DNA of 64,000 bases from Rebecca billardiae RCC1528 (lineage: Eukaryota > Haptophyta): contig OZ251245.1 of assembly GCA_965240325.2 (NCBI GenBank), positions 558,001-622,000 on the forward strand, given 5' to 3'. Every line of letters begins with the position of its first letter. Within the stretch, counting starts at the first letter, position 1. Below are positions 22,310 through 31,594 of the stretch, piece by piece. The notes beneath the pieces were generated by a model. The model saw only the letters and a list, made by a program, of their open reading frames with translations. It made no database searches and was not told the DNA's origin. A program made the translations under genes and the position numbers.

Positions 22310-23832
22310 GCCAGGGCGGAGGCGAGGGCGCTGAGGAGAGCTCGGCTGGGCGGCCGCCGACGGCGCCGCGGCCCGGTGCGCCGGCGGCCGCGCCAGCGCC
22401 GACTGCCGCGCAGGAGCAGCCGCCGGCGCGCGCCCTAGCAGCCGCACCGGCGGCGGCGCTGCCGACGACTCGCCCCGCGGAGGAGCCGGGCGCGGGCTCG
22501 CCGCCCGCCTCGCGGCGCGCGCACTGCACACCGCCAAGCGCGAGCTCTCTCGCGCTCGCGCTCGCCACCCACAGCCCGCGCCCGGCGGCGTCGGGCCAAG
22601 CCTCTCCGACAGGCGGCGACGCGTGTGCACCCGGCGCCGCGGCCACGCCACCCCGCCCGCCGCGCGCCGCGCCCATCCTGAGCAGCGGCCTCGTGAGCGC
22701 GCGCTGCACGCGTGAGGAGTGGAGTCTAGAGCCGCGCGCCCGCACGCCGCCCGCCCACGGGGACGAGCGCGCGGCTGACGCGAACGCGCCGCTCGCGGCG
22801 GCGGCGGCGGCGGCAGCTCCGGCCGGCGCGGGCAGCGCGGGCGCAGCGCCGCTGCGCGCCGAGCCGGCTGTGGCGGCGCCCGCCGCGCTGCACGCAGCGC
22901 TCACTGCCACGGCGACGCCCGCTGTGCGCGCGCGGCCGGCCGCACCAAGATCAGCGCCCGCGTCGGCCGCGCGCGCGCCGGCGGCATCGGAGCCCGCGCC
23001 GGCGGCGCCGGCCTCGCTCCCGCCGGCGCACGACGCGGCTAGGGGCATGGCGGCGCCACCGGCCGCGCCGCCAACCGCAGCGGCCCGGCCCTCCGCCGCG
23101 GGCGCGACGGCGCGCCGGTTTGGCACCATCCGCGCGGCGTGCGGCGGCGCGGGCGTGCCGCGCGCCGCCTCCGCCTCCTCCTCCGCCTCCTTGCGCCGCT
23201 CGCGCCCGCCCGAGCTGACCGACCTTGAGCTGCACGCGCTGCGCACGCTCGTCCGGCTCTTCGAGTCGCACGGCGCTGGCTGGCTCGGGCTGAGCGCGCT
23301 GCGGCTGCTGATGATCGAGCTGGGGGACCCGATGACGCCGCTCGAGCTGCGCCGGCTGCTGCGCGCCATCAGCGCGAGCGGCGGCGCGCGCGCGCCGCGC
23401 GTCGCGGCGGGCGAGCTGCAGGTGAACCACGACGTGCTCTGCGCGTGGTTCGCCCAGGCCAAGGCGGCGCACGCGCGCGCAGAGCTCGCGCGCAAGCGCG
23501 CGCCGCGGGGCGCGCAGCACGCGCGCCCCGCGCTCGTGTGGGCGGCCATGCTGGGCAGCTTCGCCGCGCTGTGCGCGCTGGCCGTCGTGTACGGCTCGGT
23601 GTTTGGCGAGGAGCGCACCGCGGCGATGGTCTCCTCGTGGGGCCTCTCGCTCGCCGCGTCCCTCACCGTGCAGGACGGCCCGATCATGGCGCTGGCCAGC
23701 TGCTGCGGCGCCCTGCTGCGGCGCGCCCTCGCCTGGACGCGCCGTGCCAACTGCTGCACGAAGCTAGGCACGGCGCTCGTCAGGGCAGCAGAGCAAGCGC
23801 TCGACGCATGCCGGTTTCTCTTCCTCGGCTGA
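4741..23832 (+). CDS. Giant membrane protein: RCC1 propeller, proline-rich rod, IPT/REJ-like, GPS, five membrane helices
   Basis: Six exons: 4741-4901, 4997-5176, 5278-5631, 5747-6085, 6254-6433, 6585-23832, giving 6,153 residues. Start 4741 gives a signal peptide (MGVLALGAGLLALFAPA). Residues 30-435 form seven RCC1-type repeats (WGxxxxGQLGxGD; CAxxxDGxIKCW). All five introns are phase 2 inside the Cys codon of the KC-WG junction. Residues about 440-3280 are Pro/Ser repeat, chiefly SPPP. Then come IPT-like domains (3284-3680; VTAVRPPLGPLGGGTVVTL), a REJ/PKD-like region (about 3820-4400; ADASGSFDPSAG) and a GPS motif with Cys4735 and CACDHLTTF near 4766. Helices are predicted near 4817-4840, 5076-5100, 5109-5141, 6056-6081 and 6087-6117, with a long Ala/Pro/Arg-rich cytosolic segment before the last two and an EF-hand-like helical pair near 5950-6025. 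The architecture recalls algal polycystin-1-like GPS proteins, but I see no PLAT domain or complete channel. A surface adhesion or fibre role is inference. Confidence 0.85.
7483..7820 (+). repeat. Higher-order repeat in the proline tract, copy 1
   Basis: 338 bases identical by eye, including silent positions, to 8674-9011. The offset is 1,191 bases (397 codons), so the frame is kept. Flanks diverge at once on both sides. Confidence 0.85.
8674..9011 (+). repeat. Higher-order repeat in the proline tract, copy 2
   Basis: Second copy of the segment at 7483-7820. Identity across synonymous sites means a recent copy or gene conversion inside the exon, not merely selection for PPPS. Confidence 0.85.
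14596..15110 (+). repeat. Four RTEPFPPP super-repeats at the end of the rod
   Basis: The motif R-T/V-A/E-P-F-P-P-P occurs at about 14596, 14755, 14914 and 15093, spaced 159, 159 and about 180 bases (53-60 codons). It is the only regular appearance of Arg, Glu and Phe in the tract and lies just before the IPT domains. Confidence 0.8.
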
Positions 23833-24075
23833 CGATACTGACGGATACAGACAGCGCATCCGCGGCATCGTCATGAACGCCCTTTTAAGTGCTGCTGATG
23901 GCGGAGCCTGATGGCAATAACATCATATCGTCAGCATGCATCGCATCGTCCGCCCGCGACAATCAATAATAACGACTATTGTACTACATCAGATCAGCTG
24001 CTGGTAGTATAGTATAGTAGACGATACTTAGTAGCTACAGCACACCTCCTCCACCGATCAGCAAGGGCGAGCGAG

Positions 24076-24993
24076 CTACAGGTCGTCCGCATCGCCCTCG
24101 CTGACGACCACGGCAGGTGTCGCGGAGCGGCGGAACACGCGCACTTCCTGCCCCGGCGCCACGCCGCGGCTCACGCGCACGCTCCCGTCCAGGAAGGTGG
24201 TGTCGAAGCGGCCCGCGCCGATCGCCCCGAGCGGCCACGGCACGTCGACGCGCGTCTCCTTGGGAATCAGCTCGAGCAGCGGCTCGAGCGCAGCCGCGGG
24301 GCTGCGGCCGTCGGCGGAGGGGCGGTCGGCGGGGGCGAGGGCGAGGAGCCGACGCACCTGCTGCAGCTCAATCCGCAGCCGCGCCGGCGCGGCCTGCAGG
24401 CTCGTCGCGCTCACCGCCGCCTCGATCACGGCCAGGTGGTCGAGCACCAGCGTCACCTCGCCGCCCGTCAGCCCGGAGAGGAGTGAGCCGATGGGCCCGC
24501 CGATCGGCGCGCCCTCCGGCCAGGGCGTGATCGTGACGCAGTTGCGCACGCGGTTCGCCGCGACGTCCACCTCCTGCCGCACCTTCCGCGTGAGCAGCGG
24601 GGAGCCATCGAGGAGCGGCGACGAGAGCGCGGGCGAGATCGAGCCGAGCGAGCTGAGCAGACGACCGCCGTCCGCGTCGATGGCGTTGGTGGTGAAGAGG
24701 AGGTCCCAGCTGCCGTCGAGCTGGGCGAGGTCGGCCGGGAACTTTGGTGCCGCCGCCGAGCGCTCGAGATCCTCGATGGCCTCGAAGATCTTCTGCCGCT
24801 CCTCCGCAGGCGCAGTGTACCGGCCGCGCGGCACGGCCGACTCGAGCACGCGGAGCAGGTTGTCCACGCACTCGGCCGTCGAGGCCGGTGCGGCGAGGCT
24901 CGCGCGCGCGTGAGGCCGAGTGCTCACCCGCGAGAGGCTCGCGTGCGTGGCCACGCTGGAGCACGCTGCGAGGAGCACGGCGTTGGCGAGCAT
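24076..24993 (-). CDS. Plastid lipid-associated protein / fibrillin (PAP family)
   Basis: Single exon of 305 residues starting at ATG 24993; an upstream in-frame extension exists but the signal peptide begins here. Residues 1-18 are hydrophobic (MLANAVLLAACSSVATHA), followed by a basic Ser/Arg/Ala stretch, as in bipartite plastid targeting. The PAP domain follows: LDGSWDLLFTTNA, a central LLSGLTGGEVTLVLDHLAV and a C-terminal segment RFDTTFLDGSVRVSRG, which match the lipocalin-like fibrillin fold that binds lipids at thylakoids and plastoglobules. Length is typical. The stop lies 243 bases from the stop of the giant gene (convergent), and the start is 116 bases from the end of the WDR83-like gene, which points the same way. 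The ligand cannot be told from sequence. Confidence 0.85.
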   Translation of the reverse strand: MLANAVLLAACSSVATHASLSRVSTRPHARASLAAPASTAECVDNLLRVLESAVPRGRYTAPAEERQKIFEAIEDLERSAAAPKFPADLAQLDGSWDLLFTTNAIDADGGRLLSSLGSISPALSSPLLDGSPLLTRKVRQEVDVAANRVRNCVTITPWPEGAPIGGPIGSLLSGLTGGEVTLVLDHLAVIEAAVSATSLQAAPARLRIELQQVRRLLALAPADRPSADGRSPAAALEPLLELIPKETRVDVPWPLGAIGAGRFDTTFLDGSVRVSRGVAPGQEVRVFRRSATPAVVVSEGDADDL

Positions 24994-25109
24994 GCTGCAG
25001 AAGCCGCGTCCGCGGTCCAAGCTCTCACGATCGGATTCAGATTCCGCGCCCAGACGCGCGGGCGCTTCCGCCGCTTCGTCGAAAAGTCTGGAATAGACGA
25101 ATAGTCCTG

Positions 25110-26153
25110 CTAGACCCACAGCCTCGCCGTCCCATCGTGGCTGCCGCTGAGCACCGCCATGCTCGAGAGCTCCGGGTGCACGGCCAGCGCGCACACGGGT
25201 GCGGTGTGCCCCTTGAGCACGCCGACGCACTCGGCGCTCACGAGCTCCCAGATGAAGATGGACGCGTCCTCGGAGCCACCGATCACGTGGCTGTCGTCCG
25301 CCGCCAGCCCAGCCTCCAGCTTGTAGCTGCGCGCGCGGTACTGCGCCGCGCCGGCGTGCTCAGAGCCGCCCGCGGCGCCGCCGTACTGCGCGAGCAAGTC
25401 GCCCCCGCCGAGATCGAGCAGCCGCGCCCGATCGTCCAGCGTGCACGCGAGCACGCACTGGCCGTCGTTGGAGACGGCCGCGCACGTGACCGCCTGCGGC
25501 AGCGTGTGCGTGCGCAGCGCGCCCATCCTGAGGTCGTACGCGCGCACACAGCCGTCGATCGAGCCGCTGACGATGACGTGGCCGCGGACGCAGACGGACG
25601 AGACCGAGTCCCTCGCGTGAAGCAGCGTCTGGATCGGCTCGCGCGCGTGCGAGCGCAGGTCCCAGCAGCGCACCGTCTTGTCGTACCCGGCGGAGAGGGC
25701 GACCGAGCCTTCCGCGTTGAGCGCGACCGCGTTCACGCGGTGCGCGTGGCCGGCGAGCTTGCGCTTCGCGCGGCCCGTCGCGACGTCCCACACGAGGACC
25801 ATCCGGTCCGCGCCGCACGACACGAACGACGCGTTGTCCCGCGCGATGGCCACGCCATACACCTCGTGCGAGTGGCCGGTGTACGCCTTGATCGGCTTGC
25901 GCAGCACACGCGCGCCGTCAAGCGGCACGTTCGCGTCCTCGCCCTCCTCGACACGCGTCGGGTTCCAGAGCATGATGTTGCGGTCCTGGCCCGTGGTCAT
26001 CACGTACGTGCCGTCTCGGTTGAAGCGCGCGCATAGCACCGGCCCTTGGTGGCCGGCCATGATGGAGACGCATCGGCTTGGCCGAGACGCCATGCTGGCC
26101 GCGCGGGCACGCCAACTCGTGGTCACCTGCCGGTGCCGAGGCCACCCGCTCAT
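25110..26153 (-). CDS. WD-repeat protein, WDR83/MORG1 homologue
   Basis: 347 residues from ATG 26153, one exon, seven WD40 repeats. Signature stretches follow the WDR83 order: GHQGPVLCARFNRDGTY, DRNIMLWNP, GHSHEVYGVAIA, DRMVLVWDVATG, GHAHRVNAVALN, DKTVRCWDLRS, GSIDGCVRAYDLRMG and DASIFIWELVS. In animals WDR83 scaffolds ERK-pathway kinases and also associates with spliceosomes. An insertion of about 20 acidic residues follows the first WD repeat (VEEGEDANVPLDGARV) and a Gly/Ala-rich insertion lies before the sixth. ATG 26093 (MASRPSRCVSIMAGHQG) matches the family's start better and would leave 111 bases to the divergent gene at 26205 rather than 51, so the shorter 327-residue form is a real alternative. 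Confidence 0.85.
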   Translation of the reverse strand: MSGWPRHRQVTTSWRARAASMASRPSRCVSIMAGHQGPVLCARFNRDGTYVMTTGQDRNIMLWNPTRVEEGEDANVPLDGARVLRKPIKAYTGHSHEVYGVAIARDNASFVSCGADRMVLVWDVATGRAKRKLAGHAHRVNAVALNAEGSVALSAGYDKTVRCWDLRSHAREPIQTLLHARDSVSSVCVRGHVIVSGSIDGCVRAYDLRMGALRTHTLPQAVTCAAVSNDGQCVLACTLDDRARLLDLGGGDLLAQYGGAAGGSEHAGAAQYRARSYKLEAGLAADDSHVIGGSEDASIFIWELVSAECVGVLKGHTAPVCALAVHPELSSMAVLSGSHDGTARLWV

Positions 26154-26204
26154 CCAGTCATCCCGCGATGCAGTAGCGCCGGTCGGCGCACGTGCGTCGG
26201 ACGA

Positions 26205-27485
26205 ATGGCCAAAGGCCGAGGCGTGCTCTCGGCGCTACTCGCGCTGGTGGTGTGCGCCGGGCTCGTGCGGCTCCTCCTCGACCAATCGACTCGGCTCAGC
26301 GGGCCGGCCGCTGCGATCCCGCTGCACAGCCGCGCGAGCGCGAGCACGACCGCGGCTGTCGTGCCGCCGGGCCTGCGCGACGCGACGCCCACCGGCGCGT
26401 GGTGGCGCGCATCAGACGCGTCGCGCAGCCCCTCGCGCGGCTCGGACGCCCGCCCCGAGATGATCTGCGCGCGCGCGTGGCCCGCCGACTACGCGCCGCT
26501 GTGCACCAAGCACGCAGCCGAGCTGGGCCCGCTGTGCTCCGAGCGCGCGCTCGAGGCGCTGGCCGGCTCCACGACGCCGGAGGAGCGCTGGCCCGCGCCG
26601 CGGTGTACGTCCCACCGCAACAGCAGCCTCAACGCCGACGTCGCGCCGCCGCCCGACCAGATGGACGCGCTCCACGCCGCCGCCCGCCTCGGCCCGCACG
26701 CGGAGTGCGTGCGCGGCCGCGCGCAGCCGCCCATGATGACGGCGTCAGAGATCGAGTTTGCGCGCCGGCTGCTCGCGGCGATGCGGCCGCGCGTGTACTT
26801 GGAGTGGGGCTCGGGGCTGTCGACCGCCGCGTACCCGCTCTTCGCCGAGCAGTCCATGGTCGTGGACAACTACCAGCCGTGGTGCGACCGCGTGCAGGCC
26901 ATGGCGGCCGTCAAGTGCCTGAGCGATCGCGGCGCGCTCAACTACACGTGCGTGCAGCCGCCGCGCGGGGTGAGCGTGGGCGACACGGGGCGCATCAGCA
27001 ACCCCGCGCACGCGGCCGCGATGTTCGACGCGTACGTCGTGCGCGGCGGCGGCGCGGTGCTCGACGAGCTCGGCAGGCGCAACCTCGCCGTGCACGCCGC
27101 GCTCGTCGACGGCCGCTTCCGCGCGGCGTGCGCGCTGCGGCTGCTGCCGTACCTCGCGCCTGGCGCGGTCGTGCTGCTGCACGACTTCTGGTCGCGGCTG
27201 CACGCGCACCGCCGCGTGCTGCGGTACTACGACGTGCTCGGCCGCAGCGGCTCGCTCGGTGCGCTGCGGCCCAAGCCGCTCCCACCTGTCGCCGGCCCGC
27301 GCGGTGCTGAGGCGGCCGCTGTGGGCGGGGCGCTGCTCGATGGCAGCCGCGGCAGCAGTAGTGCGGCGCCGGCACCCGCCGCGACCGTGGCCGCAGATGC
27401 CGAGCTCGGCGCGGCCTTGCCAGGCCACTATATGCCCGACGACTGGCCTACCGCCTACCTGAAGGAGGCGGCGAACCAGAACTAG
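26205..27485 (+). CDS. Type II membrane protein with methyltransferase-like domain
   Basis: 426 residues, one exon. A cytoplasmic stub (MAKGRG) is followed by a membrane helix at residues 7-25 (VLSALLALVVCAGLVRLLL), so the rest faces the Golgi/ER lumen. A Pro/Ser/Ala stem precedes the globular part. That part contains VYLEWGSGLSTAAYPL, which fits a Rossmann glycine loop, then a Trp-Cys rich segment (VVDNYQPWCDRV), HAALVDGRFRAACALRLLPYL, VVLLHDFW and VLRYYDVLG. This pattern recurs in algal SAM-dependent methyltransferase-like proteins; acceptor and reaction are unknown. The last 80 residues are Ala/Gly/Ser-rich. The gene diverges from the WDR83-like gene with 51 bases between outer start codons. 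Confidence 0.65.
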   Translation: MAKGRGVLSALLALVVCAGLVRLLLDQSTRLSGPAAAIPLHSRASASTTAAVVPPGLRDATPTGAWWRASDASRSPSRGSDARPEMICARAWPADYAPLCTKHAAELGPLCSERALEALAGSTTPEERWPAPRCTSHRNSSLNADVAPPPDQMDALHAAARLGPHAECVRGRAQPPMMTASEIEFARRLLAAMRPRVYLEWGSGLSTAAYPLFAEQSMVVDNYQPWCDRVQAMAAVKCLSDRGALNYTCVQPPRGVSVGDTGRISNPAHAAAMFDAYVVRGGGAVLDELGRRNLAVHAALVDGRFRAACALRLLPYLAPGAVVLLHDFWSRLHAHRRVLRYYDVLGRSGSLGALRPKPLPPVAGPRGAEAAAVGGALLDGSRGSSSAAPAPAATVAADAELGAALPGHYMPDDWPTAYLKEAANQN

Positions 27486-27885
27486 CAGGCCGCGGCGTCG
27501 GACGCCCGCCGTGACCGAGTGCGGCGCCGCGGGCCCGGGGCCGGGATCGCGGGCCGGACGTCGTAGTACGTGTCGGCGGTCGGCGGAAACTGCTCGTCAC
27601 TCAGCTGTATAGTCGTATAGTTACATGATGCGCGCATGCTCGTCGTCACGTCACTCGTCGTCCGTCGTCGTCCGCACTCATGACTCAGCGGTCCGGCAGT
27701 AGCAGCAGTCGTCGTCTGCTGGCTACTCGTCATCAGCCAGTACGGTGCATCGTCGACGTCAGTCGCGAATGTCCGTCCGCGGTCGTCAGTGCCGGGGGCC
27801 TGCCCGCCCGTCCGTCGGACTCGGTGCGGCCGCGGCGTGCGCAGCGCTGTGGCTGGCGACACTCACGTCCGGATGAACACATCAG
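27486..27885. other. Convergent intergenic region
   Basis: 400 bases between two convergent stop codons. The sequence is mixed in composition with many CGTCGT and GTCGTC runs (27640-27760). No gene or RNA is recognised. Confidence 0.5.
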
Positions 27886-30800
27886 TCAGCGCGTCAGCGC
27901 GACTCCCCGCCCGCCCCGGCCAGAATAAGCCGCAGCGACATCATCAGGCCAGCAGTTATAGTTTATTGCAGTATCGTTGGCGCCGGCCACCTGCTCGTCG
28001 AAGTCTTTGAGTTTGAGACGAAGTGCAAGGCCACTCGACGGGAACTCTCGAGCACCGCCCGCTGCAAACGCCGCCTCCTCGGTGTAGTCGGTGTCGTCTC
28101 CAGCGGCGCCTGAGTACCGCGCCATGATCACGCCGCCGTTGTCCAGCCCAATGAAGGCAAGCGGCTCGCTCGGGTGCGCGGCCATACTTGTCGGCTGCGG
28201 CGGCGCGCCCTCACACCCAAGCGCGGCGCTGAGCTCTTCCGCCAGCGAGAAGGCGCTGCCGCCCGGGGGCACGCCGTCGGCACTGCGGGTGCGCACGCGC
28301 GGGTCCGGGCACGGGCGGCGGGGCAGTGCGGGGCAGCGTGGGCAATGTGCGCGGGGCAGACAGGCTCGCGTGCACACGCCGGCGTGCGGGCCGCGGCCGC
28401 CACGAGCAGGCTTCACCGATGCGCTGGCGCGGCGCGCACCCTGCGATTGGGCCGAGCACGAGCAAGTGCCGTTCCGTGCAGAGCAGCAGCACGCACTCGC
28501 ACCAGCGCCCGTCCGATGCGAGCCCTCCGCACGGCGCGAGCGCCGCCGCACGGAGCTCAGCCGCGCCAAACGCGCGCGCAGGGAGCGACCAGATCTCGCA
28601 GAGCGCAGGCGGCTGCTCCTCGCTGTACTCGGGCGCGAGCGTGAAGGCCGTTGCGGTGTCCGTCGTGACGACCACGAGGACGCGATCGCCGTCGTCGCAG
28701 CGCCACTCCGCGGCCAGCACCCGGGCTGGCTCGTCGCGCTCGTCCACGCCCGCGGGCGGCGGCGGCAGCGGGTGGACGCACTCAGTCGGCACGACCGTGA
28801 ACTTTCCGTCCTGCATGCGGTCGACGCGCATGATCTGCACGCGCGTGGGCGCGACCAGCGCCATGTAGACGCTGTCCCCGGCTGCCTCGGCCGGGTCGAC
28901 CGGCTCGATCGCGCACCGCTCCACGCCCTCGCCCAGGCGGTGCGGCGCCTCCTTGGCCGCGAAGCAGAGGTTGTCCATGCCGTCCATCGAGTTGTCCGTG
29001 GTGGAGATCTGCACCAACTGCACCGTGCGCACGCACCTCGCCGTCACGAAGATCCACTGCGACTTGCCGCCGTTGGCGATGCAGAGCGCGCCAGAGGCGA
29101 TGTTGCAGATGTTGTCGCCAAAGCTGCGCCGATCCGCCTCCGAATCGATGCGCGCCCTCCCGTCCACCTTGCCGAAGATGTCCTGTGCGCGGAGTCAGCC
29201 CGGGCGCGGTGCGGCACGGAGCGCGCGGCACGGGGCGCGCGATGCGGCGTGAGGGGTCGGGCCATGGGGACCGACGTGCGCGTAAAAGAGGCGTGAGGGG
29301 TCGGGTCATGGGGACCGACGTGCGCGTAAAAGAGGCGTGAGGGGTCGGGCCATGGGGACCGACGTGCGCGTGCGCGCGGGCCCACAGGCGCCGCGCTCGG
29401 CGTGCTTGGCGCGCGCGCGCCCGCGCACCCCGAGAAAGCTCAGCTTCCGCTTGGATGACGTGACCAGCGAGAAGTGCGCGCACACGCGGCCGTGCTTGAG
29501 CATGAAGAGGCTCTTCGAGGGCCGGCCGCAGATGGCGTGCGGGCGGTGCGGCGCACTATCCAAAAGAGCGCCTTTGTAACGCCTATGGGCGGGGTCAGCG
29601 GGGCCGCGGATGGGCGGCTCGGCCCGGGAGCCGCTCGGCGCCGGGCAGAGCGCATCGACCGCGCCGTGCCGCCCGCCCGCGCACCATGCGCTCCAGTTCG
29701 ACGCGTGCGCCGGGTCCTTCAGCATGTACAGCAGCAGCTCGCCGTGCTCGTGCAGCGCGCACACGCCGACGTGCGCGTCCGCACCCGCGCCTCTCTTGAT
29801 GTACTCGGGTGGATCGGGCAGCGCGTCGAGGAACACCAGCTCGCGCACGCCCACATCCGGCATGTAGGCGATCGTGGGGGGCGGGGGCGGGCGCACCTCG
29901 CACAGCGCGAGGCCCGACGCATGCGCAAATGCCCCGGGCGCGCCCATGCGCGCGCGCTTGGGCGCGCGCTCGCAACCGGGATCGGTGCCGGCGGCGGCGG
30001 CCTTGGCGCGCGTCGCGCCGAGCCGGTGGTCCCCGTCCAGCGTGCACTCGGAGAGGGCGGGGCACGTCTGCGCGTCTGCGCCGGCGGCGGCCTTGGCGCG
30101 CGTCGCGCCGAGCCGGTGGTCCCCGTCCAGCGTGCACTCGGAGAGGGCGGGGCACGTCTGCGCGTCTGCCAGCAGCTTCTCGCGGATGAGCTCCTCCGCG
30201 GGCACAGACGTGCCGTTCTCGAGGCGCGCCAGCCCCTGCAGCTGCAGCGTGAAGGACCCCGCCTGCCGATCGAAGGCTCGCCGCAGGAGCTGGTGCACGC
30301 CGCGCTCGTCGGCCACAAGCCGCTCGCGCTCGTGCGCGCTCGCCGAGCGCATCCGCTCCTTGTGCAGCATGTACAAGATGCGCCGCAGCATCCCCTTCGT
30401 CATCGAGCCAGAGCCGTCCTCCTCCTCCAGCAGCATCAGGTCGGGGCCCACAAACGTGCACAGATACTCGAGCGCACGCGCGGGGCCCGCTGTCTGGAAG
30501 AGGTGGACGAGGTGCTTTGCGTCGAAACACAGGGCCCGCGCCACGCGGTCCAACAATGCGCTGTGCTCCGTGTCGCCCTCGGCTATGCACGCCCTCCAGC
30601 TGCGCAGCACGCATTTGATCGAGGTCTCGTTCGTCTCGTCGATCTGGCCCGACTCGCTGAGGTCGACCCGGGCCGCGCACATGGCCGCGTGTAAGCCAAG
30701 CTCGCGGAGCACCGCGTTGATCCGCTGGGCCTTGAGCACGGAGAAGCGCCCCAACTCAGTACTGCCTCTCTTGCCCAAGGCGGACGCCCTCATGAGCTCG

Positions 30801-30919
30801 AGGTTGCGCGCATGAAGGAGGTGGAAGACGACAGTGCAGACAGGGTTGCGCACCGCACGCGTTACGTCCGCTGGGATCTCGCCCAAAGCCGATGTCTCCA
30901 TCGTCACGTCCATCACCAT
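27886..30919 (-). CDS. Uncharacterised 876-residue protein, three exons
   Basis: Start ATG 30919; exons 30919-29429, 29182-28440 and 28282-27886. The donors (GTGCGC at 29428 and 28439) and acceptors (CGCACAG and CCCGCAG) keep the frame across phases 0 and 2. Residues 1-200 are mostly helical and charged. Residues about 255-315 include an exact 30-residue duplication (QTCPALSECTLDGDHRLGAT twice). The region around LVFLDALPDPPEYI and the second exon (GALCIANGGKSQWIFVTARC, TRVQIMRV, RVLVVVTTDTATAFTLAPEY) have alternating hydrophobic strands that suggest a beta-propeller, but no canonical WD motif. I do not recognise a family and give no function. The end DNDTAINYN-like tail is less certain: the last exon stays open to 27886. 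Confidence 0.6.
29247..29375 (+). repeat. 44-bp minisatellite in intron 1
   Basis: Three copies (29247, 29291, 29335; the last about 41 bases) of a 44-base unit beginning GCGTGAGGGGTCGGGCCATG. They lie wholly inside the 246-base intron of the uncharacterised gene. Copies differ at one internal base and at the end. Confidence 0.9.
29992..30169 (-). repeat. 90-bp in-frame tandem duplication in coding exon
   Basis: Bases 30001-30079 recur exactly at 30091-30169 with period 90, adding 30 codons to the uncharacterised protein. No synonymous differences are seen, so the event is recent. Confidence 0.95.
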
Positions 30920-31594
30920 TCGCGCTCGCGATCGGCGCCGAATTGAGAATAATGCCGAATACAGTCGCACACGCAATGGCGGGGGTACATCAGGACTCTA
31001 CACTGCTACTTTCTGATGTACGCAGTACAGTGAAGGATAGTGGCTGAGCAAGCCCACCGGCCCGACCGCCTGCCGACTCGCACGGGCGCGATCGTCATCG
31101 GACCGTATTCAAGGGCCGTACCAGTGTATTGTAGCTCAGTGATGAGCGCGGCTTGAGCTGAGAGACATATGCGCGATGACGCGGGTCGCCTCGTACTGCA
31201 CAGTGGTGACATCGGATCTTGGGCTGGATTGTGACAGCAAGGGCGGGGTTAGCAACTGCCGCCCCCTTGCCAGGCATTGTACACGCGTGTCGGCTCAGAC
31301 TGCGTACGCCGGTGGGGCGGCCGCCACCGCTGTCGCCGGCCGCTCGGTGCGCGAGGGCTGCGCGTTGGCTGGCCGCGACGGGAGCGAGGCCGGGCGCGCC
31401 GCGAGCGAGCGCCGCGCGTGTGCCGCGGGCGACGCCGCCGGCTGATGCGCACGCCGGGTGCTGCTGCGGTGACAACGCAGCGGAGCGCGCGCGCGGCGGA
31501 GGGCGCGGGGCGAGGCGACGCGCGGCTGAGCGGGACGCGGCGCGAGGCGCGCGCGCGGCGCCTGGCGCGGGCGCCCGCGCTCGCGCGCGCGCGC
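30920..31594. other. Intergenic between two minus-strand genes
   Basis: 675 bases. The part next to 30920 is the lowest in GC (30940-31250) and should contain the promoter of the uncharacterised gene. The part from 31300 to 31594 is GC-rich and is the 3' flank of the bZIP gene. No gene found. Confidence 0.5.

Noticed and set aside
19830-23771. 1,313-codon minus ORF
   Set aside because: Antisense to the cytosolic part of the giant gene; no motif.
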